In this document: positions 16,282 through 25,078 of the stretch, one piece after another
Layout: every line of letters begins with the position of its first letter
Numbering within the stretch: the stretch's first letter is position 1
Source: Tepidibacter formicigenes DSM 15518
GTDB lineage: Bacteria > Bacillota > Clostridia > Peptostreptococcales > Peptostreptococcaceae
Length of the DNA: 64,000 nucleotides
Assembly: GCF_900142235.1 (NCBI RefSeq)
Contig: NZ_FRAE01000004.1
Coordinates: forward strand, 1 to 64,000
Reading direction: 5' to 3'
Notes under the pieces: model-generated
Seen by the model: the letters and a program-made list of their open reading frames with translations, nothing else
Database searches by the model: none
What the model was told of the DNA's origin: nothing
Translations under genes and position numbers: made by a program

Positions 16282-16310
16282 TTGAAATTAAGGAAAATGG
16301 GTATTATAAT
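16282..16310 (+). promoter_or_regulatory. Predicted internal promoter for dapH
   Basis: TTGAAA (16282-16287), 17 bases, perfect TATAAT (16305-16310). It would start about 44 bases ahead of dapH, downstream of the riboswitches. Confidence 0.65.
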
Positions 16311-16360
16311 ATGAAAGATGTATTAAGTTTATGCAAAAAAACATAGGAGGTATTTTACAA

Positions 16361-17068
16361 ATGATGAAACTAACAGATCCATATGAAATAGCAAAATTTA
16401 TAAAAAACTCAACTAAAAAAACACCTGTTAAAGTGTACTTAAAAGGAAAATTGAATAGTGAAGAATACGAAAATGTAAAAATATTTGGATGTGAAAATTC
16501 ATATATACTTATTGGAGAATATAGCATTATAAATAATATACTAGAAGAAAATAAAGATAATATTATTGATTATCATATAGAGTTTGATAGAAGAAACTCA
16601 GCTATACCTATGTACAATTACTTACATAAAGATGCTAGAATTGAACCAGGTGCAATTATAAGAGATATGGTTTCAATTGGGAAAAATGCAGTTATAATGA
16701 TGGGGGCAGTTATAAATATAGGAGCGGAAATTGGAGAAGGTTCAATGATAGATATGAATGCAGTTATAGGTGCAAGAGGAACTATAGGTAAGAATGTTCA
16801 TCTTGGAGCTGGAGCTGTTGTTGCAGGAGTGCTTGAACCTCCTTCAGCTACTCCGGTTATTATAGAAGACGATGTAGTTATTGGAGCTAATGCAGTAATA
16901 CTCGAAGGAGTTAAAATAGGTAAAGGAGCTATTGTCGCAGCGGGTGCTATTGTAACTAAAGATGTTCCAGAAAATGCAGTTGTAGCTGGGTCTCCTGCTA
17001 AAATAGTTAAAATGAAAGATGATAAAACAAAAGAAAAAACAAAATTAATGGAAGATTTAAGAGGATAA
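16361..17068 (+). CDS. dapH: Tetrahydrodipicolinate N-acetyltransferase
   Basis: Acetylates 2,3,4,5-tetrahydrodipicolinate in the acetyl branch of diaminopimelate synthesis. It has 235 residues. An N-terminal domain opens with the family sequence [15 protein letters not shown] left-handed beta helix of hexapeptide repeats runs from about residue 90 to 200, ending with [13 protein letters not shown] 16361 is preferred over 16331 because AGGAGG is 10 bases before it and homologues begin there. It follows lysC by 118 bases with no terminator, so it may be read from the lysine promoter as well as its own. Confidence 0.93.
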   Translation: MMKLTDPYEIAKFIKNSTKKTPVKVYLKGKLNSEEYENVKIFGCENSYILIGEYSIINNILEENKDNIIDYHIEFDRRNSAIPMYNYLHKDARIEPGAIIRDMVSIGKNAVIMMGAVINIGAEIGEGSMIDMNAVIGARGTIGKNVHLGAGAVVAGVLEPPSATPVIIEDDVVIGANAVILEGVKIGKGAIVAAGAIVTKDVPENAVVAGSPAKIVKMKDDKTKEKTKLMEDLRG

Positions 17069-17076
17069 TAAGGTAT

Positions 17077-17119
17077 AGCAGGTATGAAGTCATTGAACAA
17101 CATACCTGCTTATTTTATT
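17077..17119 (+). terminator. Terminator of the lysine operon
   Basis: A 10-bp perfect stem (17077-17086 with 17101-17110, 14-base loop) is followed by TATTTTATTTT. Confidence 0.8.
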
Positions 17120-17151
17120 TTGTACTACAATTTGTTTTAGATGGTTTTAAA

Positions 17152-17386
17152 ATATGCTTTTAATGAATTTGAATGCTAATAGTGAAACTGGCAAGGAGTT
17201 TACAGAACATGAAGATGAAGAAATAGATTTGTAGTAGAAGGAGAAGTATACTTAGTTTTTGAAGAAGAGTTTCTTTTAAAAGAAGGTGATACAGTTAGAA
17301 TACTTTCTCACAGAAAGCATAAATTTAGAAATGAAACTGAAAAAAATGTTAGAGTATTGTTTATAAAAAGTAAAATTGTTCTATAA
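17152..17386 (+). pseudogene. Decayed cupin-domain gene fragment
   Basis: Two reading frames together encode a cupin barrel end. The first reads ETGKEFTEHEDEEID and runs into TAG TAG. Shifting frame at about 17228-17230 restores VVEGEVYLVFEEEFLL, then KEGDTVRI, then HKFRNETEK, up to a TAA at 17384-17386. This matches the C-terminal cupin half of XRE-cupin regulators or small cupins (HEDEE for the metal or ligand site, EGE.Y turn). The upstream part is missing and there is no ribosome binding site. The frameshift plus missing N-terminus point to a dead gene. Confidence 0.65.
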
Positions 17387-17388
17387 AA

Positions 17389-17420
17389 AAAACAGTAGGA
17401 TATATATATCCTACTGTTTT
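17389..17420. terminator. Bidirectional terminator between the cupin remnant and the permease
   Basis: A perfect 32-base palindrome (16-bp arms) around TATATATA. On the minus strand the T-run is longer, which fits its use by the permease gene ending at 17445. Confidence 0.85.
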
Positions 17421-17444
17421 AGTCACGAGCGAAAACTTGTTATA

Positions 17445-18965
17445 CTAAGCAGATTTTTCTTCTTTTTGTTCATTAATTTTCTTTTCGTAGTTGCTATACA
17501 TTACTAAAGCAACTCCTGAGAAGAATACAGGACCACCTATACTCCAGAGAGTAGATGATATATCTCCATTCATTGCTGGATCTATTATTGTGAAGAAGTT
17601 AGCAAATCCAACAGTAAATACAACTACTATAGTAGCTATTAATCCACTCTTATAACTCTTGAATACTACGAATGGTTTTTCAATTTCTTCTTTCTTCTTA
17701 AATGGAGCGAATGCACCTGCTATAAACATATATGGAAGTGTCATTGCAACATTAGTCATTAATACTAACTTAGAAAAGAATGCAGCAGCAGCGTCTCCAC
17801 CGAATGATACCATTAGTATCATAGCTATAACAGTTATAGCTTGGATTTTCATAGCGTTTACAGGCATTCCATCTTCGTTTAATTCACCCATTTTACCTGG
17901 CCATAACTCTTTTGGAGTACCTGTTATTATTTGTTTTAATGGAGCATATGTTAATGTGAAAAATGCACCAGTTAATGCAAGTAACATTGATATACCAACA
18001 TATCTAGCTATCCAGTTACCTAATGATATTGATATAGATTCACTTAATCCAAATGCTTGTCCTAATTCAAATCCCATGTTGTTCATCATTATATATGCAA
18101 CGTTACCCATGTGTACGTTGTCTGTAGATAATACTTCATTCCAATTTACGAACACACCACATAAGAATATACCAATTGCATATCCTACAGATATTACTAT
18201 TGCTGATATAGTTATACCTTTAGGGAAAGTTACTTCTGCATTTTCAGTTTGGTCAACCAAACCACCAGCAACTTCTGTTCCACCATAAGCAAATATAGCA
18301 AAAACTAAGAATCCTAATATTGCTACAGGATTTTGGAACGATGGATTAGGAGATTGTATAAATGATTGAGAACCAATTATAGGTTGAGCTAATTCTCCAC
18401 CATTTCCTATTAATATAGCTATTGATCCTACTATTAATACTACGTTTAATAATGCAACTGCAGTACCACCTACAGAAGTTATTTTTTGTATTTTATCTAA
18501 ACCTTTAGTTGATACTATTGTTACAAATGCTATCCAACAAACTCCTAATATACCTAACGTTTGTGTTGAGCTTAATCCAAATAATGACCATGTTGAAGTT
18601 GTATCTGTACCGAATATAGCCGTTGAGAAAACAACCCATATTGCAGATCCAACGTTAACCATCCATATTATATATGAAGCATACCACATAAATGTTCCAA
18701 TAAAAGCATATTTAGGACCTACAGATTTTGACATCCAAGAATAAATACCACCCTTTTCACTTTTAAATGCAGCACCATACTCTGCCATCATAAATGCAAA
18801 TGGTATGAAGAATGTTATTGCAGATAAAATGTACCAAGGAATTGCACCATAACCCATTAAGTAGAATGATCTAGGCATATTTGCAAATCCAAATACTGAA
18901 GTGAAAATCATTAATACTAATGATACTAAAGTTAATTTTTTGTTACTTTTTAAATTTGATGACAT
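17445..18965 (-). CDS. yjeM: APC-family amino-acid permease, YjeM type
   Basis: An integral inner-membrane transporter of 506 residues with about 12 to 13 helices. The N-terminal SVFGFANMPRSFYLMGY stretch and the central FAIFAYGGTE match the Glu/GABA-antiporter-like group, and it aligns well with E. coli YjeM from memory. The conserved GGIYSW and TGAFFTL segments are also present. The physiological substrate of YjeM is not established, so only amino-acid transport is claimed. AAGGAGG lies 8 bases upstream of the ATG. It is a lone minus-strand gene, transcribed away from yerC. Confidence 0.88.
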   Translation of the reverse strand: MSSNLKSNKKLTLVSLVLMIFTSVFGFANMPRSFYLMGYGAIPWYILSAITFFIPFAFMMAEYGAAFKSEKGGIYSWMSKSVGPKYAFIGTFMWYASYIIWMVNVGSAIWVVFSTAIFGTDTTSTWSLFGLSSTQTLGILGVCWIAFVTIVSTKGLDKIQKITSVGGTAVALLNVVLIVGSIAILIGNGGELAQPIIGSQSFIQSPNPSFQNPVAILGFLVFAIFAYGGTEVAGGLVDQTENAEVTFPKGITISAIVISVGYAIGIFLCGVFVNWNEVLSTDNVHMGNVAYIMMNNMGFELGQAFGLSESISISLGNWIARYVGISMLLALTGAFFTLTYAPLKQIITGTPKELWPGKMGELNEDGMPVNAMKIQAITVIAMILMVSFGGDAAAAFFSKLVLMTNVAMTLPYMFIAGAFAPFKKKEEIEKPFVVFKSYKSGLIATIVVVFTVGFANFFTIIDPAMNGDISSTLWSIGGPVFFSGVALVMYSNYEKKINEQKEEKSA

Positions 18966-19462
18966 ACTATGCCTCCTTGTTAAAATTAATTTGTTTTTTA
19001 GACTATATAAATATAATTATATAAAAAAAAATCATAATATAATTATATATGAATATACAAGAAAGGCAATAACTCTACAAAAATTAATAATTTTCACATT
19101 CTTTTATAAAATCAGAATAATGTTAATTGTGATATATAAATTTATATTCTTTCATTATTATATAAAAATAGGATTCTTTATAGCTATATAAGGGGATATA
19201 ATTGAAACGCAATAAAAATTATAAAAAGGAAGGATTGTTCATATTTTTGTATAGTGATTTCAAAATGGTTTACGAAACTTATTTTACATGTATATGTTTA
19301 GTGATAAGTAGAATAAAATAATGATAAAATTTTGCTAAAATAATAATTTATTACATTACATAGTATTGGCAAAAGTTAATATAAATATTAAAATAAATTT
19401 AAAGCATCTAGAAAAATGTTGCAAATAAATGAGAATATATAGTTATCTAAGGAGGTAATTTT
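18966..19462. other. Divergent intergenic region between yjeM and yerC
   Basis: No gene is supported. A minus-strand promoter for the permease is possible: TTGCCT (complement of 19064-19069), 16 bases, TATAAT (complement of 19042-19047). The plus-strand yerC promoter lies at 19366-19394. Between them is AT-rich DNA with no clear repeat. Confidence 0.5.
19366..19394 (+). promoter_or_regulatory. Predicted promoter of yerC
   Basis: TTGGCA (19366-19371), 17 bases, TAAAAT (19389-19394). Confidence 0.6.
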
Positions 19463-19774
19463 GTGTCTTATAATTCGAAACTTAAAGATGATCAAGTTGA
19501 TGAATTGTTTAAAGCTATATTAAAACTTGAAAATATAGAAGAATGTTATAGATTTTTTGAAGATATTTGCACTATAAAAGAAATAAAGTCAATAGCACAA
19601 AGACTTCAAGTTGCTATATTGCTAATAGAGAATAAAACATATAGTGAAATAGAAGAAAAAACAGGAGCTAGTACTGCTACTATAAGTAGAATTAGTAGAT
19701 GTTTAAACTATGGGGCTGATGGCTATAAGTTAATATTAGATAGAATGGGATATAAAAAAGAAAGTAGCAAATAA
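19463..19774 (+). CDS. yerC: YerC/YecD family TrpR-related DNA-binding protein
   Basis: A 103-residue all-helical protein of the TrpR superfamily. The helix-turn-helix covers about residues 57-85 (YSEIEEKTGASTATISRISR). The N-terminal helices (LFKAILKLENIEECYRFF, then the TIKEIKSIAQR stretch) form the dimer core. It closely resembles B. subtilis YerC, whose targets are poorly defined. It starts with GTG behind a perfect AAGGAGGT. It is monocistronic and ends in a terminator shared with the convergent MFS gene. Confidence 0.9.
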   Translation: MSYNSKLKDDQVDELFKAILKLENIEECYRFFEDICTIKEIKSIAQRLQVAILLIENKTYSEIEEKTGASTATISRISRCLNYGADGYKLILDRMGYKKESSK

Positions 19775-19790
19775 TATTAAATTTAAATAA

Positions 19791-19820
19791 AGACCTTATT
19801 TTTACTTTAAGGTCTCTTTT
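19791..19820. terminator. Terminator between convergent yerC and MFS genes
   Basis: An 8-bp stem AGACCTTA (19791-19798) with 19808-19815 is followed by TTTTT on the plus strand and TTTATTT on the minus strand. The stem covers the stop codon of the MFS gene. Confidence 0.82.
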
Positions 19821-20962
19821 TTGATACTTTTAAATATTAAAATGTAAAAAGAAAGAGATAGAGATAGAGAAATTGGAATTAAAGAAAAAGCAGTATAAGG
19901 TGATAGTGTTTTACTTAAAGCACCCATTAGACTATTTAATATCATATTTACTCCTGAAACAAAAGCAAGTATAGTTCCCATAATATATGATGTATTTTCA
20001 TTAAAAGTCTTTCCTATTATGGTTATAGTTGTAGGAAATACTATGGAGAAGAAAAATCCAGATAAGGAAATTAATATTGTAAACTTATATTTTAGTAAAT
20101 ATCCGCTACTAAAAAATAATAATGATACAATTAAATAAAGTACTATTGATTTTTTTACTCCAAGTTTTTCTACTATAAATCCACCAGTCAATCTTCCTAT
20201 TGTAAAAACTAAAAAAAACAAAGATGAATAATAAGAAGCTTCATTTATCGTAAAATTATAAGATGTTTGAGCAAAATTAATAAACCAATTTGTAAAACCT
20301 ACTTCAGAAAAAACATAGAAGCCTAGAGCTAATATGAAAAATATTACTAGTTTGTTTTTAAAAGTTTGAGAAATACTTAACTTTGTTTTTTCGGTTTTAG
20401 TTATAGGAAACTTTATAAAAAATGAATAAATAAAAAATACTAAAAACAATATAGTGTTCCACAAGTATATTTGTTTAAATGTAAAGCCTTTTGATATCAT
20501 TATACCTGAAAAACGTTGACTTATAGTTACTCCAAAACCATAGAAAAAATGTGTTAAATTTATAAGTACAGCTTGGTATGTTATAAATAAAATAGGTGAA
20601 ATAGAGTTTACTGATATACCATGAAGTCCTGTTCCTATATTTGTTAAAAATACAGCAAATAGTAACGTAGCAAAGTTATAAGAAATAGAATTAATTAAAT
20701 AAGATATGGTTATTAAACCTATAGATAAAATAATTACTTTTTTTTGACCAAATTTAGAGCAAAGTATTCCTCCTAAATATGTAGAAATTATATAACCTAA
20801 TATAGCTAGAGAAAACATAAACCCAATTAAAGAATCTGTAATACTGAAAGCTTGCTTGAATTGAGGGACAAATAATCCTCTCATACTTTCTGCAAATCCA
20901 ATAACCATCATATTTACAAATATAAATAAAATGCTACTTTTATGTTTTAGTTCTTTTAACAT
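19802..20962 (-). CDS. Major facilitator superfamily transporter
   Basis: A 386-residue membrane protein with about 12 helices. It has MFS features: a short basic motif in the loop after helix 2 (CSKFGQKKV) and a second in the matching loop of the second half (VEKLGVKKS). The start was placed at 20962 (MLKELKHKSS) because AAAGGA lies 10 bases upstream. The longer reading frame to 21013 adds a cysteine-rich, unlikely N-terminus. Substrate unknown. Its 3' end lies inside the terminator shared with yerC. No clear promoter was found upstream on the minus strand. Confidence 0.82.
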   Translation of the reverse strand: MLKELKHKSSILFIFVNMMVIGFAESMRGLFVPQFKQAFSITDSLIGFMFSLAILGYIISTYLGGILCSKFGQKKVIILSIGLITISYLINSISYNFATLLFAVFLTNIGTGLHGISVNSISPILFITYQAVLINLTHFFYGFGVTISQRFSGIMISKGFTFKQIYLWNTILFLVFFIYSFFIKFPITKTEKTKLSISQTFKNKLVIFFILALGFYVFSEVGFTNWFINFAQTSYNFTINEASYYSSLFFLVFTIGRLTGGFIVEKLGVKKSIVLYLIVSLLFFSSGYLLKYKFTILISLSGFFFSIVFPTTITIIGKTFNENTSYIMGTILAFVSGVNMILNSLMGALSKTLSPYTAFSLIPISLSLSLSFYILIFKSIKKETLK

Positions 20963-21236
20963 ATAAAATAAATCCTTTCTAAATGTTAATTTAAAGCAAC
21001 AATAGACTATCATAATTATTTTATAAAGTCTATATTTAATTATAATGAACTGAAATTTATATTTATAATTAGTAAAATAGAATTATTTTACACGTAGAAT
21101 ATTGCTATTAATTGGCTGATTATGTAAAATGTATAAGTGATATAAATATAATGCTTATATAAGAACGTGTATGTATTATATAAATATAATAATTGAAAAA
21201 AGAGTTTAAATTTTGTTTACAAAATATAAAGTAGAA

Positions 21237-21265
21237 TTGTTAGAATATTTTAAGTGTGATAAAAT
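21237..21265 (+). promoter_or_regulatory. Predicted promoter of the flagellar/chemotaxis operon
   Basis: TTGTTA (21237-21242), 17 bases, TAAAAT (21260-21265), with an extended -10 TG at 21257-21258. A second candidate is TTTACA (21216-21221) with TAGAAT (21241-21246) at 19 bases. The rest of 20963-21236 is AT-rich with no gene. Confidence 0.5.
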
Positions 21266-21301
21266 ATAGGTAGAATATTGTCGGAATGTGAGGTAGAAAT
21301 T

Positions 21302-21700
21302 ATGAAAATAACTAACAATATAGAATTGCTTAGTAAAGGGCTTAATGCTTATTCCCTTAAACATGAAGTTATAACAAATAATATATCAAATGCAAATACT
21401 CCAAACTATAAAAGAAAAGATGTACAATTTGACGAAATTTTAAAAAAATCTTTACAAAACAATAAATCTGTAGAGTTATGTACTACAAATCAAAAACATA
21501 TTAAAATGAATAGTGACAGTATAAAACCTAAAATTATAACTAGCCAAAACACTAAATCAAGACTTGATGGAAATAATGTAGACATTGATGTGGAAATGGC
21601 ACAACTAACAAAAAACTATATTAAATATAGTGTAATCAGCCAACAAATATCAGGTTTATTTAGGAGAATTAAGAATGCAATAAGTGAAGGGAGCAGATAA
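21302..21700 (+). CDS. flgB: Flagellar basal-body rod protein FlgB
   Basis: Proximal rod subunit of 132 residues, exported by the flagellar type III system. The N-terminal rod signature is in LKHEVITNNISNANTPNYKRKDVQF, here cited as NNISNANTPNYKRKD (about 30-44). The C-terminal helix (VDIDVEMAQLTKNYIKYSV) is typical of the family. ATG 21302 is preferred to TTG 21278 because GAGGT lies 7 bases upstream and homologues begin there. It is the first gene of the operon, with flgC 2 bases downstream. Confidence 0.94.
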   Translation: MKITNNIELLSKGLNAYSLKHEVITNNISNANTPNYKRKDVQFDEILKKSLQNNKSVELCTTNQKHIKMNSDSIKPKIITSQNTKSRLDGNNVDIDVEMAQLTKNYIKYSVISQQISGLFRRIKNAISEGSR

Positions 21701-21702
21701 TT

Positions 21703-22140
21703 ATGTCAATGTTTAATTCTATTAATATAAGTTCTTCAGGATTAACTGCTGAAAGACTTAGAATGGATATTATTTCTAAGAATATAGCAAATGCTAATAC
21801 AACTAGAACAGCTAATGGGACACCTTACAGAAGACAAGTAGTTACATTTAAGACTGCTGAAAATAGTTCATTTAAAGAACATCTGAATAACTCCTTAAAT
21901 AAAAACATTGCTCAAGGAGTGGAAGTTGAATCTATAAAGGAGGATAATAGTGCATTTAAAAGAGTATATGATCCAGGTCATCCAGATGCAGATAAGGATG
22001 GATATGTATTAATGCCTAATGTTAATATAGTTACTGAAATGGTAAATATGATATCTGCAACCCGTTCGTATGAAGCAAATGTTACTGCTTTAAATGCTAG
22101 TAAAAGTATGATGATGAAGGCTTTAGAAATAGGAAAATAA
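21703..22140 (+). CDS. flgC: Flagellar basal-body rod protein FlgC
   Basis: Proximal rod protein of 145 residues. Begins with FNSINISSSGLTAERLRMD and the rod motif IISKNIANANTT. The C-terminal NIVTEMVNMISATRSYEANV is the classic rod/hook C-terminal helix. It sits between flgB and fliE, as in the conserved fla operon order, and uses GGGAG upstream of its ATG. Confidence 0.96.
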   Translation: MSMFNSINISSSGLTAERLRMDIISKNIANANTTRTANGTPYRRQVVTFKTAENSSFKEHLNNSLNKNIAQGVEVESIKEDNSAFKRVYDPGHPDADKDGYVLMPNVNIVTEMVNMISATRSYEANVTALNASKSMMMKALEIGK

Positions 22141-22154
22141 AGGAGTAGAACATT

Positions 22155-22454
22155 ATGAATATAAATGATATAAGAAATCACAATCTAACTATCGGTAGTA
22201 TTGAAAAACAAAATAATAATCAAAAAGAAAAAAGTATTAGCTTCAAAGATTTTTTAAAAGAAAATATATATTTTGTAAGTGATATGGAAAAGCAAGCTAA
22301 TGATATGAATTTAAAATTTATGAGTGGTGAAGTTGAAAATATTCATGATGTAATGATTGCAAGTCAAAAGGCGGATATATCAATTCAAGCCTTTATACAG
22401 GTTAAAAATAAAATTATGGATGCTTATAAAGAAATAATGAGAATACAAATATAG
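22155..22454 (+). CDS. fliE: Flagellar hook-basal body protein FliE
   Basis: The adaptor joining the MS ring to the rod, 99 residues. The C-terminal two-thirds show the FliE pattern: SFKDFLKENI, then GEVENIHDVMIASQKADIS and FIQVKNKIMDAYKEIMRIQI. The variable N-terminus is polar and rich in Asn and Gln. AAAGGAG lies before the ATG. It follows flgC by 14 bases and precedes fliF. Confidence 0.94.
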   Translation: MNINDIRNHNLTIGSIEKQNNNQKEKSISFKDFLKENIYFVSDMEKQANDMNLKFMSGEVENIHDVMIASQKADISIQAFIQVKNKIMDAYKEIMRIQI

Positions 22455-22485
22455 TAATATACCTAGTTTGAAATGAGGTGTATAA

Positions 22486-24042
22486 ATGGGTGATATTTTT
22501 TCTAAACTAAAAGATTTTACAAATAACTTTTTTTCTAAATACAATAAAAAACAAAAAATTAGTATGGCTGTAGGGGCTTTTTTAATAGTTTCAATAACAA
22601 CAGGATCTATTTTATATATTACTAGGCCAGAATATGTAGTTTTATATAAAGATTTAGATTTAAAAGAGTCAGCTCAAATTGCAAAAAATTTAGACGAGTT
22701 AAAAGTAGATTATAAGATAAAAGATGAAGGAATTATTCTTGTTAGAAAAGAAAATATAAATAAAATAAAAATGGATTTATCAACAAAAGGTATTCCTGCA
22801 GCTAAATTTTCTTACGAAGATTTATTAAATAAAAACACTATGTTCATGAGTGAAGATGAAAAAGAAAGAGCTTTTAACTATGCTCTTCAAAATCAAATAG
22901 CTTCAGTTATAGAAGAAATTCCATCTGTAAAAAAGGCTTTAGTTAATCTTAGCATTCCCAAAACCTCAAGTTTTATACTTGATGAGAATAAACAAGACTC
23001 AAAGGCATCTGTATTTATAGAATTAAAAGAAGGAGCTGTTTTAGATAAGCAGAGTATAGATGGAATTGCAACTTTAGTTTCAAATTCTGTAGAAGGACTT
23101 AATTCAGAAAATGTAACCATACATGACTCTACTGGAAGAGTATTAAATTCAAAAGATAAAAATGAAACCTTTGCATCTTCAAATCAATTAGAACTTCAAA
23201 ATAAGGTAAAAGAAGATATTGAAGAAAATTTAATAAAGCTTTTATCTCCGGTTTATGGTTATGGAAATGTTTCTGTAATGGCAAGTGTTAAACTTAATTT
23301 TGATACTGATATTATGGAAAGTAAAGAATATGAGCCTCCAATAGAAGGAGAAGAAAATGGAATAATAAGAAGTTTACAACAATCTAATGAATCTGTAAGA
23401 GATAATCAAAATGGAGGAGTTCCAGGAACTGATAGTAATACAGAAGAGATTACTCAGTATCAGCAAGAGGAAAATACTCAGTCTGCTTATGATAAATCTA
23501 ATAAGATAGTAAATTATGAAATGAATGAGATAGTAAGAAAAGTTGAAAGATCAAAAGGGCAGATACAAGATATTACAGTTGCTGTAATATTAAACAGTGA
23601 GGTATTAGAAGGAAAAGAGCTTAGTGATGATAAGAAAAAAGAAATATCTAATTTAGTTTCAAGTGCTACAGGACTAGATACAAAAAGGGTTGAAGTATAT
23701 GCTCAATCATTTAATACTGATATAGCTGATGCGCTTAATGATGCTTCTAAAGATCAAGGAACTATTTTACCTATGTGGATGATTATTTTATTAATAATAC
23801 TTGTTTTAATACCAATATTAGGATTTATCATTTATATTATTATAAGAAATAGAAAAGAAAAAGAGAAAAATCAAAATGTAACTAAAACAGAAGCTGAGAG
23901 TATAAATAATATGGAACAAGAAATAGAAGAGTTAGAGTTAGATATAAAAGAGTCAGGGTATAAAAAGAGTATCGAAAATCTCGTTAATAAAAATCCAGAA
24001 ATTGTATCTCAATTACTAAAAAGTTGGCTAGATGAGAATTAA
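22486..24042 (+). CDS. fliF: Flagellar MS-ring protein FliF
   Basis: Forms the membrane-embedded MS ring on which the motor is built. 518 residues. The first membrane helix is about 25-46 and the second about 426-449. Between them lie the YscJ-like ring-building motifs (YVVLYKDLDLKESAQIA; PSVKKALVNLSIPK). The C-terminal cytoplasmic tail (about 450-518) is the FliG-binding region. It overlaps the upstream part of the fliG reading frame, but the chosen fliG start lies 13 bases beyond the fliF stop. Confidence 0.96.
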   Translation: MGDIFSKLKDFTNNFFSKYNKKQKISMAVGAFLIVSITTGSILYITRPEYVVLYKDLDLKESAQIAKNLDELKVDYKIKDEGIILVRKENINKIKMDLSTKGIPAAKFSYEDLLNKNTMFMSEDEKERAFNYALQNQIASVIEEIPSVKKALVNLSIPKTSSFILDENKQDSKASVFIELKEGAVLDKQSIDGIATLVSNSVEGLNSENVTIHDSTGRVLNSKDKNETFASSNQLELQNKVKEDIEENLIKLLSPVYGYGNVSVMASVKLNFDTDIMESKEYEPPIEGEENGIIRSLQQSNESVRDNQNGGVPGTDSNTEEITQYQQEENTQSAYDKSNKIVNYEMNEIVRKVERSKGQIQDITVAVILNSEVLEGKELSDDKKKEISNLVSSATGLDTKRVEVYAQSFNTDIADALNDASKDQGTILPMWMIILLIILVLIPILGFIIYIIIRNRKEKEKNQNVTKTEAESINNMEQEIEELELDIKESGYKKSIENLVNKNPEIVSQLLKSWLDEN

Positions 24043-24055
24043 AGAGGTGATTATA

Positions 24056-25078
24056 TTGCCAAAAGGGTCTAAAAATAAAAATGAAATGACAGGAAAGCAA
24101 AAAGCAGCTATACTTTTAATTACTTTAGGTCCAGAGTATTCTGCTAAGATGTTTCAATATTTATCAGAAGAAGAAATTGAAGAAATTACTTTAGAAATTG
24201 CTAATATGAAAAAAGTTGAACCAGAAGTTAAGGATAAAATTTTACAAGAATTTTATGAAATTTGTTTAGCACAAGAAGTAATTTCGGAAGGCGGAATAGG
24301 ATATGCAAAAGATGTATTAGAAAAAGCTTTAGGAACTGATAAAGCAATTGAAATTATTAATAGACTTACAGCATCACTACAAGTTAAGCCTTTTGATTTT
24401 GCCAGAAAAGCTGATGCAGCTCAAATAGTAAACTTTATACAGAATGAACATCCTCAAACAATAGCACTTATATTATCGTATTTAGACTCTCAAAAATCAG
24501 GTCAGATATTGTCAAGTCTTCCTAATGATAAACAAGCTGAGGTTGCAAAAAGAATAGCTACAATGGATAGAACTTATCCAGAAGTAATAAAAGAAGTTGA
24601 GTTGGTTCTTGAAAATAAATTATCTAATTTAGTAACACAAGACTATACAACTGTTGGAGGAGTTCAATCTATAGTTGATATATTAAACTCAGTGGATAGA
24701 GGTACTGAAAAATATATTATGGAAGATCTTGAAATGTCAGATCCAGAACTTGCTGAAGAAATTAAGAAGAGAATGTTTGTATTTGAAGATATTATCACTC
24801 TTGATAATGTATCTATACAAAGATTCATTAGAGAAATTGATAATAACGATTTAGCGATTTCTCTTAAAGGAGCAACGCAAGAGGTTGCAGATATTATATT
24901 TTCTAATATGTCTAAGCGTTTAGCTGAAATGATTAAGGAAGATATGGAGTTTATGGGGCCTGTTAGACTTAAGGATGTTGAGGAAGCTCAGCAAAAAATT
25001 GTTAATATAATAAGAAAACTAGAGGAATCAGGAGAAATAGTAATCTCAAGAGGTGGAGGAGATGAATTGATTGTCTAG
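24056..25078 (+). CDS. fliG: Flagellar motor switch protein FliG
   Basis: The rotor protein that contacts the stator and transmits torque. 340 residues. The N-domain opens with MTGKQKAAILLITLG, the middle domain contains the EHPQT motif (NEHPQTIALILSYL), and the C-domain holds the charged torque helix region (FVFEDIITLDN; RFIREIDNNDL). TTG 24056 was chosen because AGAGGTGA is 5 bases upstream. Translation from 24032 would add eight residues not typical of the family. It overlaps fliH by 8 bases. Confidence 0.95.
   Translation: MPKGSKNKNEMTGKQKAAILLITLGPEYSAKMFQYLSEEEIEEITLEIANMKKVEPEVKDKILQEFYEICLAQEVISEGGIGYAKDVLEKALGTDKAIEIINRLTASLQVKPFDFARKADAAQIVNFIQNEHPQTIALILSYLDSQKSGQILSSLPNDKQAEVAKRIATMDRTYPEVIKEVELVLENKLSNLVTQDYTTVGGVQSIVDILNSVDRGTEKYIMEDLEMSDPELAEEIKKRMFVFEDIITLDNVSIQRFIREIDNNDLAISLKGATQEVADIIFSNMSKRLAEMIKEDMEFMGPVRLKDVEEAQQKIVNIIRKLEESGEIVISRGGGDELIV

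Noticed and set aside
17659-18288. Plus-strand frame of 209 codons
   Set aside because: It is the antisense shadow of the YjeM-like permease. Its composition (Asn, Ile, Pro rich) and lack of a start site fit that.
18901-19191. Plus-strand reading frame of 96 codons upstream of yerC
   Set aside because: It overlaps the start of the permease gene on the other strand, has no binding site, and its Ile/Phe/Tyr-rich translation reflects AT-rich DNA.
20963-21013. N-terminal extension of the MFS transporter
   Set aside because: Unusual Cys-rich start and no binding site, while the ATG at 20962 has one.
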